A stretch of DNA of 28,159 nt from Pelargonium nanum (taxonomy: Eukaryota > Streptophyta > Magnoliopsida > Geraniales > Geraniaceae). Shown here piece after piece: positions 9,671-21,185 of this stretch. The stretch's first letter is position 1. Every line of letters begins with the position of its first letter. The translations under genes and the position numbers were made by a program. The notes under the pieces were generated by a model. That model worked only from the letters and a program-made list of their open reading frames with translations, had not been told where the DNA came from and did no database searches. Where the stretch lies: the NCBI GenBank assembly GCA_036897485.1, contig JAYMTF010000942.1, forward strand, positions 1 through 28,159, read 5' to 3'.

Positions 9671-12600
9671 ATGGAAGCTAGCCCTTATCGCCCCAAAATG
9701 GTGTCATTTCTGCTGTTTCTGCTGTTCGCCGCTTCGAGCTTCGCTTCGGACAATGTGATTGTGTTGGACGAGGATCAGCCATTGTCGAAAATTGACATCT
9801 ACAAAGCCACTGTTCAGCTCCGCAGCTCGGCCTCCGTGAACGTGAGCCCTTTGATTCTGGGTCTCCAGGTAAACAATTTATAATTGCCACAGAGGCATTT
9901 CATCGAACACATAGCTTCATACTGCTCTTCTGGGTATTTCAACTGCTGCTGCTTATAGTTTTATGGTTTTTATTGCTATTATATGAAATGGTTGTTCATG
10001 TTCGTCTAGATTCGGTAGCACAAGTTCAACATGGAAATTAAGAATTTATGTGGGAAGATAAGTTCATGGTGGCTATAATGATTTGGTGAAGAAACATAAT
10101 AAGCTGGAAATCACTAAATAAAATAAAGCAATAACTGTGTTTTGTTCCTACTTTTCTGCACTTATTAGATTGCTTTTCTATTGCTCAATTCTTTTGAAAA
10201 GCGAGTCAAATTGACACAGAGAGTTTTAATTTGTTTCATTCAGAGTATAGGAATATATATATATGAGAAAAAAGACTCTCAAGCCAATAAATCATGACCA
10301 ATTAGGTGACGCCACATCAACGATTTACACCCATACCGGCCCCAAGAGACTGCGAGTGTAATAGGAGCATCCGTCGACAAAAGAATCGCCCTAAGATGAT
10401 CATCTCATGGCTATTGAGAACGAATCAAATCAGATGGTTCTCTTTTTCAACTTTTCTGACTGTCTCTTACAGAACCAAGGTCGAAAAGATTGAAAAAAAA
10501 TCAAGTCATTCACAACCACTGAGGAAGGATTCCTCGAAAAGTTAAGGATATATATATATATATATATAGGCAGTGCTTGCTTCTATCAATGAGGTGATTG
10601 TATATGAATTTAATTTTGCTATGGATCATATGTGATCTCTCCATTAAATTTATTATGAGGTCTTACTTTTCTTTAATGCATGCAAGCAGCTAGTGACAAC
10701 TTAATTATAACTTGTCTTGACCATAATATGCATGTTGAATGAATAGTTACAGCATTAGTCTTGATATTTTTTCTCTGAGGTATACATTCATGACATATAT
10801 TTCAATTAATATAAATTCAGGGTGAGGATACTCAATGGGTAACTTTGGATCTCGAGCACCTTGATCCATCGGTGGATGACTGGGTTGGAGTTTTCTCTCC
10901 TGGAAAGTTTGAGTATGCCCTATCTACTATTGCAAATCTTTTGAACTCGAATGTGATTGAGTGAAACATAATTTATCATATGTCAAATGTTAACATCACA
11001 ACATAGGATATTTCTTCTGTTATTGTAACAGAAACTGAAGGGATATTATTATTTTAATATGGCAGCCCATCAACCTGTCTGCCAGAGGATGATCCAAAAG
11101 AACAGACTCCATATATATGTTCAGCCCCAATAAAGGTTCGTGCAACTTAGTTGGAAACTGAAACTCATATCAATGGGGGAACCATTTTATTCGAATTTCT
11201 CTAGTTTGTCTAACCTATATGTTTTGATGTATCTTTCTTTCAGTACAAGTATGCAAATAATTCCAATTCGAATTATACAAAAACAGGAAAAGCTTCTTTG
11301 AAGTTCCAGTTGATCAATCAAAGGGCCGATTTTTCCTTTGCTTTATTTACAGGCGGGTTGGCAAATGTGTGTTTCCATCTCTTTATTTTGTCCTTCCCAC
11401 TTCATTCATGTTTCCTTCTTTCTGCTTTTTAATCTTTTGGTGCTTTACTAGTAAATTTCTATTGTGTTAATACCATTAAAATTGATCATATATCAAAATA
11501 TGCCAATATTTTATCTTATTTACTAACTGCATGTTTGCTGATTGTAGCCAAAAATGGTGGCCATCTCAAATTTAATATCTTTTCTCAATCCTAAAGCACC
11601 CCTATATCCACGGCTCGCTCAAGGGAAATCATGGGATGAGGTAATGTCACTTTTATTTGATAACGTGCTGCATAATGTTTGCTTGAATCTTCAATTGTTG
11701 TGTTCTAGGCTATGAAGATTCTCTTAATTATTTTTTTTTTTCTGGACTTGTGCTGTTTTTCTTTTCACAAGTTCTTAAAATCTTAAACCTTCTGAATCAT
11801 GAGCCATGTCTTCAGCACAATACCGATAGTACATATTGTGACCCTATTGTTTATATGCCTCTCATTTCAATATCCAACAAAAAAATGTCCTATTGTTCAT
11901 TGTAAATCCACATTCCTTCGTTGTTTTATATCTTTGGATACTTTATAGTTTGTTCCAGTAACTGCCCCAGAATGACAAAGTGATGGTTGATGGTTTAGAC
12001 AGACTAATTGATTGACTTGATGGGGCCTTGATTTTTTTAATTTTTTTTTTGCAATACTAATGACATTTTGGTTATTGTGCAGATGACAGTAACCTGGACA
12101 AGTGGCTATGACATAAGTGAAGCTGTTCCGTTCGTCGAGTGGGGCCTGAAGGGAGAAATGCAGATGCGTGCCCCAGCTGGAACATTGACATTCAACAGAA
12201 ACAGCATGTGCGGTATGTAATACTTATTCTATTCATGACCATACACATTTGTTGATTACTAAGAGCTTTTATTTGACTGTCCATTGTTTGATGAATTCAA
12301 TTTCATCATAATTCATGAGGAAAAAAAAAAACTAACTGTATGTTGAAAAAAAAAAACTGATTCTCACTTTGTTTTTCCCATACCAGTATAGTTACAATAT
12401 CAATAGGATTGCATCTGGGGCTCATGTTATGTTATTGATTGGAAATATTAGGCTTATTAGCGTATCCTAAGAGTCTCGTGGTTATTAACACCTTTTATCT
12501 AGAAGAGCTTTGTGTAATGAAAAATAATCCAAATGGTACCACCTGATCATATTAGATTATCACCATAGCAGGCGTTCTTCATTTGTTTTACTGTTTCTTA

Positions 12601-15600
12601 ACATACTAAATGGTTTGCTATCTCCAATCAGCTCAGGGAAGTGTAGTGTCTTCTAGATGTATCCTTATGCTTTGAGTTCCATGAGATCCATGTCTTACAG
12701 TTTTAACAGGTGACTATATAGATAAGCAGGTTTTGAAATGTTGGTTGCTCAATTTTACATCCCGAACTGATTCATAGTATTTTCCCAGGCTTATCAACTC
12801 TACTTACTGAGCATGTGATTTCTTTAGAACAAACTTCTTTGTATTGTGACATTCATTTCCTTCATTTATAGACAGGCCTGTTGATTATTAATTTTTTTCT
12901 GATTACTATAGGTTCGCCTGCACGAACAGTTGGCTGGCGTGATCCTGGCTTCATACACACGAGCTTCTTAAAAAATTTGTGGCCTAACTCAGTGTGCGCA
13001 TCATGAATATTCATTTCCTGTCCTTACTGTATGAAGTTTTTGCAAAATTTATTCTTAACTTTGGTATTTGGATTTCTCAGGTACACATATAGGATGGGTC
13101 ATCTCTTATCCAATGGTACAGTCTGGAGCAAGATCTACTCGTTCAGGTCTTCCCCATATCCTGGACAGGATTCGTTGCAGCGTGTTATAATATTTGGTGA
13201 CATGGGGAAGGTAATTTTGTCTTATTTTTTTGTTTTGCAAGGAAAATATTCATTTTTCAGTTATCTCGTAAGTATTAGGATAGTTAAGAACCTTCACTTT
13301 TGCTTCTTAATGGAAATATTATCGGAGGGGATGAAACAGCTCTTTGATTATGAGCTAATCAACTAGAAAGACACCTCATGCCTTAAATGTCCAGTTTAGA
13401 CAGCTGGTGAATGCTAACATTTTGTTTTCTTGATAGTATCCTTATTGTCACTTCTTTTACAGTCTATTTGCAATCAAGTAAACTTGTAAATTACATGTCA
13501 TTACACTACATAATGATCCCTTGCAAAGTTTGCAAATTCAAAGATGGACAAACAAAATGGTTGGAGTATAGGCTATCAGATAAGAATACACGTATGAACA
13601 ATCATTTGGGCTTTAGCATATTGTAGAAGTATAGTTGATATAAAGTTATTATCATGTGTGCGTGTCTTGTTTACCTCTGTTCTTCTGGACATATGATCCT
13701 TACTTCCACTCTTGCGGTTGAAAATGCAGGATCCTCATCCTATTAGTTATCTAAAAGCCAGTTTCCAAGATGTTGCCCCCCATCCTACTTCTTGGCCTAC
13801 GGATTTTTCTCCATATATATTTTGAAAAGTGGGCATGTAGGATGATTTAGAAATATGTCTTAGACTCATTACTGGTTCTTGTGAAGCACTTCAATTGCGA
13901 TTTAAACCAATATTACTGAAATTGTTGTGCATGAGAAGAAGACTTACATTTCTTCATATTTATTTCAGGCAGAGCGTGATGGTTCAAATGAATATAGTGA
14001 TTATCAGCCTGGTGCACTTAATACTACGGATCAACTCATCAAGGACTTAAGCAACATTGATATTGTTTTCCATATAGGAGACTTAACATATTCGAATGGA
14101 TACATCTCACAATGGGACCAGTTCACATCACAAGTGGAGCCCATTGCATCTGCAGTGCCGTATATGGTTGGAAGGTTTGTATGATCGTGAGCTACTTGTT
14201 GCTGTGATACACACATATCATATTTTAGGAGTTACTTTATAGATGTAGCAAATTTTTATTGAGTTTTCTTGCAGTGGTAATCATGAGCGGGACTGGCCAA
14301 ATTCAGGATCCTTTTATGACACCACGGATTCAGGTGGGGAATGTGGTGTGCCAGCCGAGACTATGTTCTATGTTCCAGCTGAAAACAGAGCTAAATTTTG
14401 GTAAATTGCCTAGTTCTTTCTAAAGCAGATTTTAGATATATGTATTTAGACATAGTGCTAATATTTTAAGAACCTGAACAGTAAGTGATCTATACAACTG
14501 ATGAGACCACAGGTCCTTTGTGTAAAGGTCTGGTAATCAACAATAAGACCATTATGTCATAAATATTTAGTTCTTAATGATAAATAGAATTGGTGTCGTT
14601 TTGATTATATATCACAAATATATGTGTGCTAATCATAATGATAGAGGAAACTTAATTAATAATCTTTATAGATATCACTGACTGCTATGCAGCTAGCAGA
14701 TGAGGGGTAAGAATGCAAATAAATACTCACACTACCTAGGGTACCCTATTGCCGTTTTGAACTGCCTTTGTTTCTTATGTTTGAGCTACTAAATGGCAGA
14801 CTTGAGGATATTAGGTTGAACTACAGTGTGCTGGATTAGACAGGTTGAACTTAACAAGCTTCCCTATTGGTCAAAGATTAAAAGTTAAGACCATTGGTCC
14901 AAATGGCTATAAATGGAGGAATAGTCAGGGATATAGTACTTACGGGTACAGAACCGAAGAGAGCAATCCCATACCAACGGGTGCACGGATAAATAGTTAA
15001 GTTATTATATCATATTTTGTATTATACCCAGCTTGAAATGAAACAAATCTAACCCCTGTTGCAATAGCTTATGTCTAATAAAGACGCATCTGCTTAAGAT
15101 TGGAATAGAACTTTTCACTATGCCTACCAATCTCAAGCAAGAACTCCACCATACCAGCTATAATAAAACTAGAGCAGAAGAAATCTCTTGCTATTCTCTT
15201 TAACAAGGGGGCTCTTCTACTCAGCCATAAAATTTGAAGGAGTCTTTGGCTTATATTACCATTGAGATATCTCTACTGTGGGATCATTTGATCATTTTCT
15301 TCAAATATGAAGGTTACGTACGTAGGTAGATAAATAGAAAAAATCATTCCATTCTGGTTTTGAGTTACAATGGGCCTTGTGATATAACCAACCTGGTGAA
15401 TAGAGTTTACAGTAACATCGAAATATCTGAATGGGGCTTGGGGAGGGAAAGCAAAATAAACATTAGGACTATTAGACTGGGTATATGTATTCTTAATATA
15501 CACTATTAAGAGAGTGAGCTTTGGAGTCAGTAATGCACAGACTGCCTTTCTGTTATTCAGTGGTAGTGTTAACTGTACTTTATAGAACATACTTATTCCC

Positions 15601-16879
15601 CCTGACAGATTTCCTTGGATGTAAAGATGTTGATAAACATAAATTTTGTTGAAGGAGAAGCAACTTATTTATCCAGGGATTGTTAGTTAGTTGAAGATGT
15701 GACGTATTGTGAACTTTCTTGTTCGCCGTATGCACTTGCAAGTCTTTTTCTTTTTAAACTTAGTCAGTTCCATCAAAAGCAAAGAGTGCAATGATATTCT
15801 GATAGACTATCAGCTTAGCCAACTTTCATGTCAGTCGTCCAACCTGTATGTTTGTCGTATCATTTATAATATTGCCTTCTAGTTGTTGTAGAGCAGTGGC
15901 TTCTTTCTAAGATTGAGAAATTGTCTTTGAAAATGTAATCAATGATTCAATAAATTTGCAGGTATTCAACTGATTATGGCATGTTTCACTTCTGCATAGC
16001 TGATAGTGAGCATGACTGGAGGGAGGGATCGGAACAATACAAGTTCATTGAGCAGTGCCTTGCATCAGTAGACAGACAGAAACAACCATGGTTGATATTT
16101 GCAGCTCATCGTGTCCTTGGGTATTCCTCTAATTACTGGTATGGCATGGAGGGTTCCTTTGAAGAGCCCATGGGAAGGGAAAGCTTGCAGAAGCTTTGGC
16201 AGAAATACAGGGTGGACATTGCCTTTTATGGTCATGTCCATAACTATGAGAGAACATGTCCTATTTACCAGGTATGAGATTTATTCAAGTTTGTTCAGTC
16301 CATTGAAACTGAATTTGCATGCTCCATGAAACCACCTCTACATGCTATGTATGTTCCATCAAAGTATAGATACTTACAAAAGATAAATAGAGGGTTTCCG
16401 AAACACAATCTCATTTTTGTAGCCATTAAAGGATGGTATACACTGAATATCTTACCTCTAGATACTTGGGAATTGAATCCAACGCTGCTTTTGTTAGTTT
16501 ATGCAATACCACATCTCAAGAAACACTAACAAGCCATTTTTCGAACTTTTTGCTGTGTATGGTGGTTGTGCAGAATCAATGCGTGAGTAGAGAAAAACAT
16601 CAATATTCGGGCACCATGAATGGAACAATCCATGTGGTGGTAGGAGGGGGAGGGAGCCACTTATCAGAGTTCAGCCAATTGACCCCAAGTTGGAGTCTAT
16701 ACAGAGATTATGACTGGGGATTCGTCAAACTGACGGCCTTCAACCATTCATCTCTTCTTTTCGAATACAAGAAAAGCCGTGATGGGAATGTGTATGATTC
16801 CTTTACCATCACAAGGGACTACAGGGATGTTTTGGCATGCGTTCATGGCAGCTGTGCAGCAACCACAATGGCAATGTGA
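9671..16879 (+). CDS. Purple acid phosphatase, PAP24/27 type (tandem copy 2, 12 exons)
   Basis: Predicted exons: 9671-9868, 10821-10912, 11066-11135, 11244-11366, 11548-11640, 12083-12212, 12912-12993, 13081-13210, 13969-14174, 14275-14400, 15962-16271, 16574-16879. They join to 621 aa. All 11 introns match copy 1 in position and phase; nine of the twelve exons have identical length. A signal peptide (about residues 1-25) follows a short polar start; Met10 (9698) is an alternative start. Motifs sit exactly 10 residues later than in copy 1: GDMGK (D303), GDLTY (D344, Y347), GNHE (N377, H378), AAH (H466) and GHVH (H508, H510). The catalytic His pair is replaced by NYWYGMEGS. The likely role is a secreted metallophosphoesterase; UniProt-style naming for PAP24/27 is 'probable inactive'. 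In a 69-residue hand alignment (exon 9) the copies are about 78% identical. Introns 1 (952 bp) and 10 (1561 bp) are much longer than in copy 1. Confidence 0.94.
10253..10568. mobile_element. Insert flanked by TA microsatellites in intron 1 of PAP copy 2
   Basis: A 283-bp block (10265-10547), visibly less AT-rich than the surrounding intron, is bounded on the left by (AT)6 at 10253-10264 and on the right by a 21-base TA run at 10548-10568. No clear terminal inverted repeat is seen. Insertion inside a TA microsatellite is the habit described for Micron-type MITEs of rice. A 79-codon frame inside (10306-10545) has no recognisable content. It could also be a coincidental pair of TA repeats. Confidence 0.4.
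14401..15961 (+). other. Large intron 10 of PAP copy 2
   Basis: The 1561-bp intron compares with 93 bp in copy 1. It begins gtaaat and ends ttgcag. Near 14910 'ctataaatgg' and later AATAAA-like words give parts of it the look of a promoter or LTR, but I find no paired terminal repeats, primer-binding site or polyprotein. The antisense frame at 15273-15590 is not recognisable. The size difference probably reflects inserted repeat DNA of unknown class. Confidence 0.4.
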
Positions 16880-17471
16880 AAGATCAAGAAATTTATTTGT
16901 AATTGATGATACTAGGAATTGGCTGATGTACCTAAGTTTGATGCTGCATTGTATACTGTACAATATAATCAAGATAATGAAAAACTAAACTTTCAACTCA
17001 GATTTTTGCGTCTTTGTCATGTTACTTTCATGGGTGTATGGACCATTCTTTTTGACAATACATTAAAGATAGTTTTGAGCCCATGAACTAAACAAAAGCA
17101 GGACATGCATTATCATACTGGAGTAACATGAATGGCATAGAATTAGAAAGCATCTTCTAAAAACAATAGCTATAATTATAATTGTAAATATCTTCTAAAA
17201 CAGAAGCTATAATTCTAATTGTAAACCACAATCCAAATTTACGGAAGCATTGGTTTATACCTGCCTCTTAGTTTCGACTAACTTGGGTTTATATTCTCGT
17301 TAATTATCATCTGTGCAATGATACAATCACCCTATTAACAGGTCACAAAAAGATCCAAACAAGCCGGTGGAATTTGTTGTTCTTTTCTGGGTTCACAGCT
17401 GATATTCAGGTGATCTGCACAGAACCCCATCCACCTCGCACAGTCCTTCCCTCACTTCAACTGAATTTCCT
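16880..17471. other. Convergent 3' intergenic between PAP copy 2 and snurportin
   Basis: 592 bases between two stop codons on opposite strands. It must hold both 3' UTRs. It contains a two-unit tandem repeat (17152-17226) but no coding sequence. Confidence 0.5.
17152..17226. repeat. Two-unit tandem repeat, 36-38 bp
   Basis: Unit 1 at 17152-17189 and unit 2 at 17190-17226 share the phrase 'atcttctaaaa', then 'agctataatt', then 'aattgtaaa', with small differences ('acaat' versus 'cagaa'; 'at' versus 'ct'). It lies in the convergent 3' region and is probably a simple local duplication. Confidence 0.7.
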
Positions 17472-20400
17472 TCAACCATTCATCTCAACATCAGAAGGTT
17501 TGTTTTCTGGATCATCTGATGAGTTGATACATGCTAAGAGGTCATCAATTTTAAGCGGAGAATGTCGAGCTATGTACTGGAACATTACCTGCAAGTGTAA
17601 ATTCCAAGACTCCAGTGAGTTTTAAAAATTAAAACCAATAATTTGGTATGTTCAGATTCTTAAATTTGATTTCAAACGCAACTTGAAGGACAGTATAAAT
17701 GGTAAATATGCACAATAAAAGTAGTTATTACAAAGTTAACTAGATGAAACCAGTATAGCATGCACACAAGCATATGTGACAGTATAGAGGAGAGTACAAT
17801 CAAGAGAGCATTTCCCAAAGCATTATGGAACTGACTGGTAGTCATATGCAACAGTCAGAAACAGTTCAGCATTTTGTATCTATTAAAAAGTGATGGGAAG
17901 TAGAGAGTAGGATCTACAATTTTCACTAACCTTGGAGTAACTATCTGCAAAAGCACGTGCCCGATTAGACTTGCCAAGATAATGTAAATTAGCCTTCTCA
18001 AGCTTCCCATCTACAAAACTCAATCCTTCATCACCAATGGCAAAACGAAGTAGATTTCCTGATTGTAAAGCCGACTGAATATTGGAGAAGAATTACTTAT
18101 TAATACTAAAGAAATCAGGCATTAAAATGTGTGCGAGAGAGAGAGAGAGAGAGAGAGGTAAACAAGTAGGCATTAATTTTAAGATCCACATGGAACAAAC
18201 CTTTACAATAAAGTCCGCATCCAAGCAACCAAATACTACAGGAGGATCATCTGATGTAGTCAGTTTTCCATCATCTTGTAGATCCAAAACAACCTGATCA
18301 TAAAAGGAAACATTGGAACAATCAACCAACCACAATAAAGCTACTACTTATTATAGCCCAGTGGTTTGTTTCATACTCAATTTCAATCTCACCGTGTCAT
18401 CAAAAATTGACATGTCAATGCCACAATGTACCATATAATATAGGATCGAATTGTTGAGTCATCTAGTAAAATATACTCCCTCTGTCCCAAAATGAGGGTC
18501 TATGTTTCTATTTCGAGAAAATTAAGAAGTTTGTTTCTATTAAGAAGTCATCTAGTAAAATATCTCAATTTTTTTGGACCGAGGTCTAAATCAACCAACA
18601 GCAACAAGTATGCTAAGTCACCCAGAAATTTGTCTAATGGGATGAGGGGTATGATAATAATAGCACAATAGTTGACTAGTTGTCAAGTTAAATACAACTT
18701 ATATTAATTATGCAAAATGTTCCAATGATGGTTTTGACTTTTAACCCGTAAACCTCTTAGCAAGAGGTGGCAATGAGCAGCATCTCACCCAAACTTTGAC
18801 ATATAAACTGATAGTAAAACCTTTCCAAGCTTCATGTGAATCAAATCAAGAGAAGATATTTTTGAGATGGGCTATCCTCTTTTTGTATGTGGTTCTCTGA
18901 TTACCCAATTCTTCTGTCATCACAAACACACAGGTAAGCGAAGTAATGTATAAGTACCTGTTGTTGAGTAGGAACCTGCCCTTTGTTATCTGTATCAATA
19001 ACATATTGACTACAGTTCTCATCCTTCCAGACTAATGTTAATGGGGTATTTCCAGTTTGATAATGTGCATCCCTAAAAAATTGAAAAAGGAAGTAAGAAT
19101 CAGTGAAAAGATGTAGCAAAACAGAAGTTACCAAACTGAATAAAACTCTGAAATTGGAATCTAAATTTCTAAAAATGTAGAAAGTAACACGACGCAAAAG
19201 CAAAATGACAAGAATGGGGAACCATGATAAAACAACTGGACAAGCATAGACGTTAAAAACATGTTTCCCTACATGCTGAGTTGGCTAGGCTGCTGACTTA
19301 AGAGATTTTACCAACAGGTAAAGCAACTTTATACATAGTGCACATTCACAATCAGTACTGAAATTTGTTTTTCTTTAGAAGCAATGAAGACATTTTGGCC
19401 TTCCCATCCCTCAATGGACATGTTGTTTACCAACAGTGAATTGTAGGTGATTTCAGAAAACTAGTATTCTTTTCCTAAACCTTGAAGAAATACATATGTA
19501 CATTGCACTATCATGAATAAAACATCTCCAACAGACGGAAAGAAATTGCACAGGAACCTGCAACAAGTACATTAAACACCCCTCTAATGTTAATGCAATC
19601 AATCCTAAACTTCATTTCTTTCCAGAAATCAAAACGAAATGCCCTTAAGAATAGAGAAGTTCTGAGTTCTAACAATAAAAAAAAATTGCAGATGGCCTTC
19701 AGTTAATTCGTCATCTAATGTTCATAGCTATATAGTGCCTATCATATGACCTTCAACATAGTCAAAATAATTTTAACGTCCATAAATCATGCCTAAAATA
19801 CTTATGTCTTATTAAAGAGATAGACATATTTCAAAGTTCGCCAATAAGATATCACATAGGCTCTTTTGATATAAACACAAACACAACTGAACAAAATACA
19901 TTGGCTTTAATAAACACATCGTTAATCAAAAGTAACTTACTTGTTGTAAAATAATAAGCCATCCCTCACATAAGGCACTGCTCCAGCATAAGCAGCATAT
20001 AGTCCAGTCTGGTCGCACTTGTATCTGGGAACCAAACTGAACCTGTATTTATGGTATTGGGAAGGTGGATCACAAGCCTTCGTCTCAGCAAGCTTAGAAT
20101 CCAACCAGAAAAACCTGAACTCTGCAGTGCAATCGCAGTACGAGTATCCTCGCCAGCAAATCATGTCAATTACATAGTAAGTTTGATCCAACTGCAAGTG
20201 CAAATAAAAACAAGAACAACAATACTAATTCATCAACCCACAAGACCAAAAAAGAGATATTTTTATTAGGAAAAACAACATAAAGATTAGCAATTCACCT
20301 CATGAAATATACAATCCAATATACTATAGGATTGAGCCGGACCAGAGCCGTCTCTGGTCCTAGCTCCATTAGGCAAAGCCGACGGAAAACGGTGCAGAAA

Positions 20401-20920
20401 CGCACCATTTCGCAGCCTGCTCACGGTCGTTCCATTGGAGGAAACCACAAAACATCGCTTCCCAGCAGGCCTGGCACACACATACCTACAAATTTACAAA
20501 AAAAAAAAACTCAGTTCAATTCAACAATGTTAGAACCAAAGAATAAAGAAAATGTAGAAGCAAGTACCAGTCGTGGCACAATCGATCAGGCACGTCGATC
20601 ATCCACTCCGGGAGCATCAACTGCCTCGCGAACCACTTGCGAGCTTCGGGTCCTCTGAGCTTCGAAGCTTGCCGAACGTCGAGCTCAGTGGACGCGAATT
20701 CGGACTCTAGCTCGAATTCAGGCTCCTCTGCTTCGGGTAGGGTTTCGGGTTCTTCGTGGTTCTGGGACGGCAGAGAGAGGAGAGTCGAGGCCAGGCAGCG
20801 AGCATGGTGTTGCGCATCCCGGCGATGCTGCGCTTGTCGCTGCAGCGAGAGCTCTCTACGCCTCTGCTGATCGGAGATCGCCGGTCGCTTGAACGGACGG
20901 CGGAGATCGTGCGGTGCCAT
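17472..20920 (-). CDS. SNUPN: Snurportin-1 (snRNP nuclear import adaptor, 7 exons)
   Basis: Exons in transcript order: 20920-20568, 20485-20299, 20191-19941, 19072-18958, 18293-18201, 18074-17931, 17588-17472. Phases close perfectly to 419 aa plus TGA at 17474-17472. Snurportin-1 binds the trimethylguanosine cap of spliceosomal snRNAs and links the snRNP to importin-beta for nuclear import. Residues 1-50 (MAPHDLRRPFKRPAISDQQR and the Arg-rich helix after it) form the importin-beta-binding region. An acidic linker follows, then the cap-binding fold, from about RQLMLPEWMIDVPDRLCHDW through FVVSSNGTTVSRL and DQTYYVIDMICWRGYS to AFADSYSK. The C-terminal tail HSPLKIDDLLACI is usual for plant members. 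Start choice: first ATG, conserved MAPHDLRRPF. It is head-to-head with the PPR gene. Introns 3 (867 bp) and 4 (664 bp) are the largest. Confidence 0.95.
18135..18157. repeat. (GA)n microsatellite in snurportin intron 5
   Basis: About eleven GA units, read as (TC)n in the transcribed strand of intron 5 (18200-18075). A length-variable marker candidate; no function is implied. Confidence 0.95.
18457..18585. mobile_element. Rearranged Stowaway-type MITE remnant in snurportin intron 4
   Basis: 'tactccctctgtcccaaaat' at 18474-18493 is the classic Stowaway (Tc1/Mariner MITE) terminal repeat, including the TA target. About 85 bases later, 'tttttggaccgagg' (18571-18584) resembles the facing end but has lost its last bases. 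An 18-bp direct repeat, AGTCATCTAGTAAAATAT, occurs at 18457-18474 and 18546-18563. 'attaagaagt' also occurs twice (18521-18530, 18539-18548), so the element has been scrambled by local duplication. Confidence 0.7.
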
Positions 20921-20988
20921 TTCTCAAACCTTAATGTCTCAGTGAGCTATTCTGTGCAAAGAAGAAAGAAGACGAAGCTTTTGAAACG

Positions 20989-21036
20989 AAACGGTGTCGT
21001 ATAAAAGAACAAAAAAACAAAAAAACGTCACCGTTT
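20989..21036. repeat. 12-bp inverted repeat in the divergent promoter
   Basis: AAACGGTGTCGT (20989-21000) pairs with ACGTCACCGTTT (21025-21036), 11 of 12 bases complementary, around a 24-base A-rich loop that includes the TATA box. It could be a duplicated binding site in opposite orientation, a cruciform or hairpin, or the ends of a tiny element. Sequences of the AAACG(G/A)CGTCGTTT kind are common in plant promoters. Confidence 0.6.
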
Positions 21037-21140
21037 ATTCCATTTGGATTTGGTACAAAATGGCGGTTCTCGGATGAGCCTCTCTAATGGAAATTGTCAA
21101 TGCTCTGCTTGAGCTTGTTCTTGTACGGTAATGTAAATCG

Positions 21141-21176
21141 ATGAAGGTACAGTTTCTGAAGCTAATGCTTTTGTGA
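21141..21176 (+). other. Upstream ORF in the PPR leader (11 codons)
   Basis: ATG at 21141 opens an 11-codon frame ending TGA at 21174-21176, ten bases before the main ATG at 21186. An even shorter one (five codons) starts at 21060. If transcription starts near the TATA at 21000, both lie in the leader and could lower translation of the PPR protein. Conservation is unknown. Confidence 0.35.
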
Positions 21177-21185
21177 GTTGTGAGC

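Larger units (their letters stand above)
20921..21185. promoter_or_regulatory. Bidirectional promoter between snurportin and the PPR gene
   Basis: Only 265 bases separate the two start codons on opposite strands, so both core promoters must overlap here. Facing the PPR gene, TATAAAAG lies at 21000-21007, about 180 bases before its ATG. No clear TATA element faces snurportin. A 12-bp inverted repeat lies in the middle (20989-21036, listed separately). A short upstream frame lies in the PPR leader. Confidence 0.6.

Noticed and set aside
14850..15130. Possible solo LTR in PAP copy 2 intron 10
   Set aside because: A TATA-like word alone is not enough; I found no TG...CA ends with target duplication, primer-binding site or polypurine tract.
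15273..15590. 105-codon antisense frame in PAP copy 2 intron 10
   Set aside because: No recognisable domain or homologous counterpart in copy 1; treated as chance or repeat-derived.
5165..16879. One fused double-PAP gene
   Set aside because: Copy 1 ends in its own conserved C-terminus and stop at 8333-8335, and copy 2 has its own signal peptide and leader.
5165..16879. Copy 1 or copy 2 as a pseudogene
   Set aside because: All twelve exons of each join in frame with good GT-AG borders and intact metal-binding motifs.
20302..21004. Sense frames opposite snurportin exons 1-2
   Set aside because: Shadows of snurportin; the antisense frame gives the conserved protein with correct splice phases.
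21180..21185. GTG start adding two residues to the PPR protein
   Set aside because: Plant nuclear genes start at ATG; the ATG at 21186 is two codons later in the same frame.
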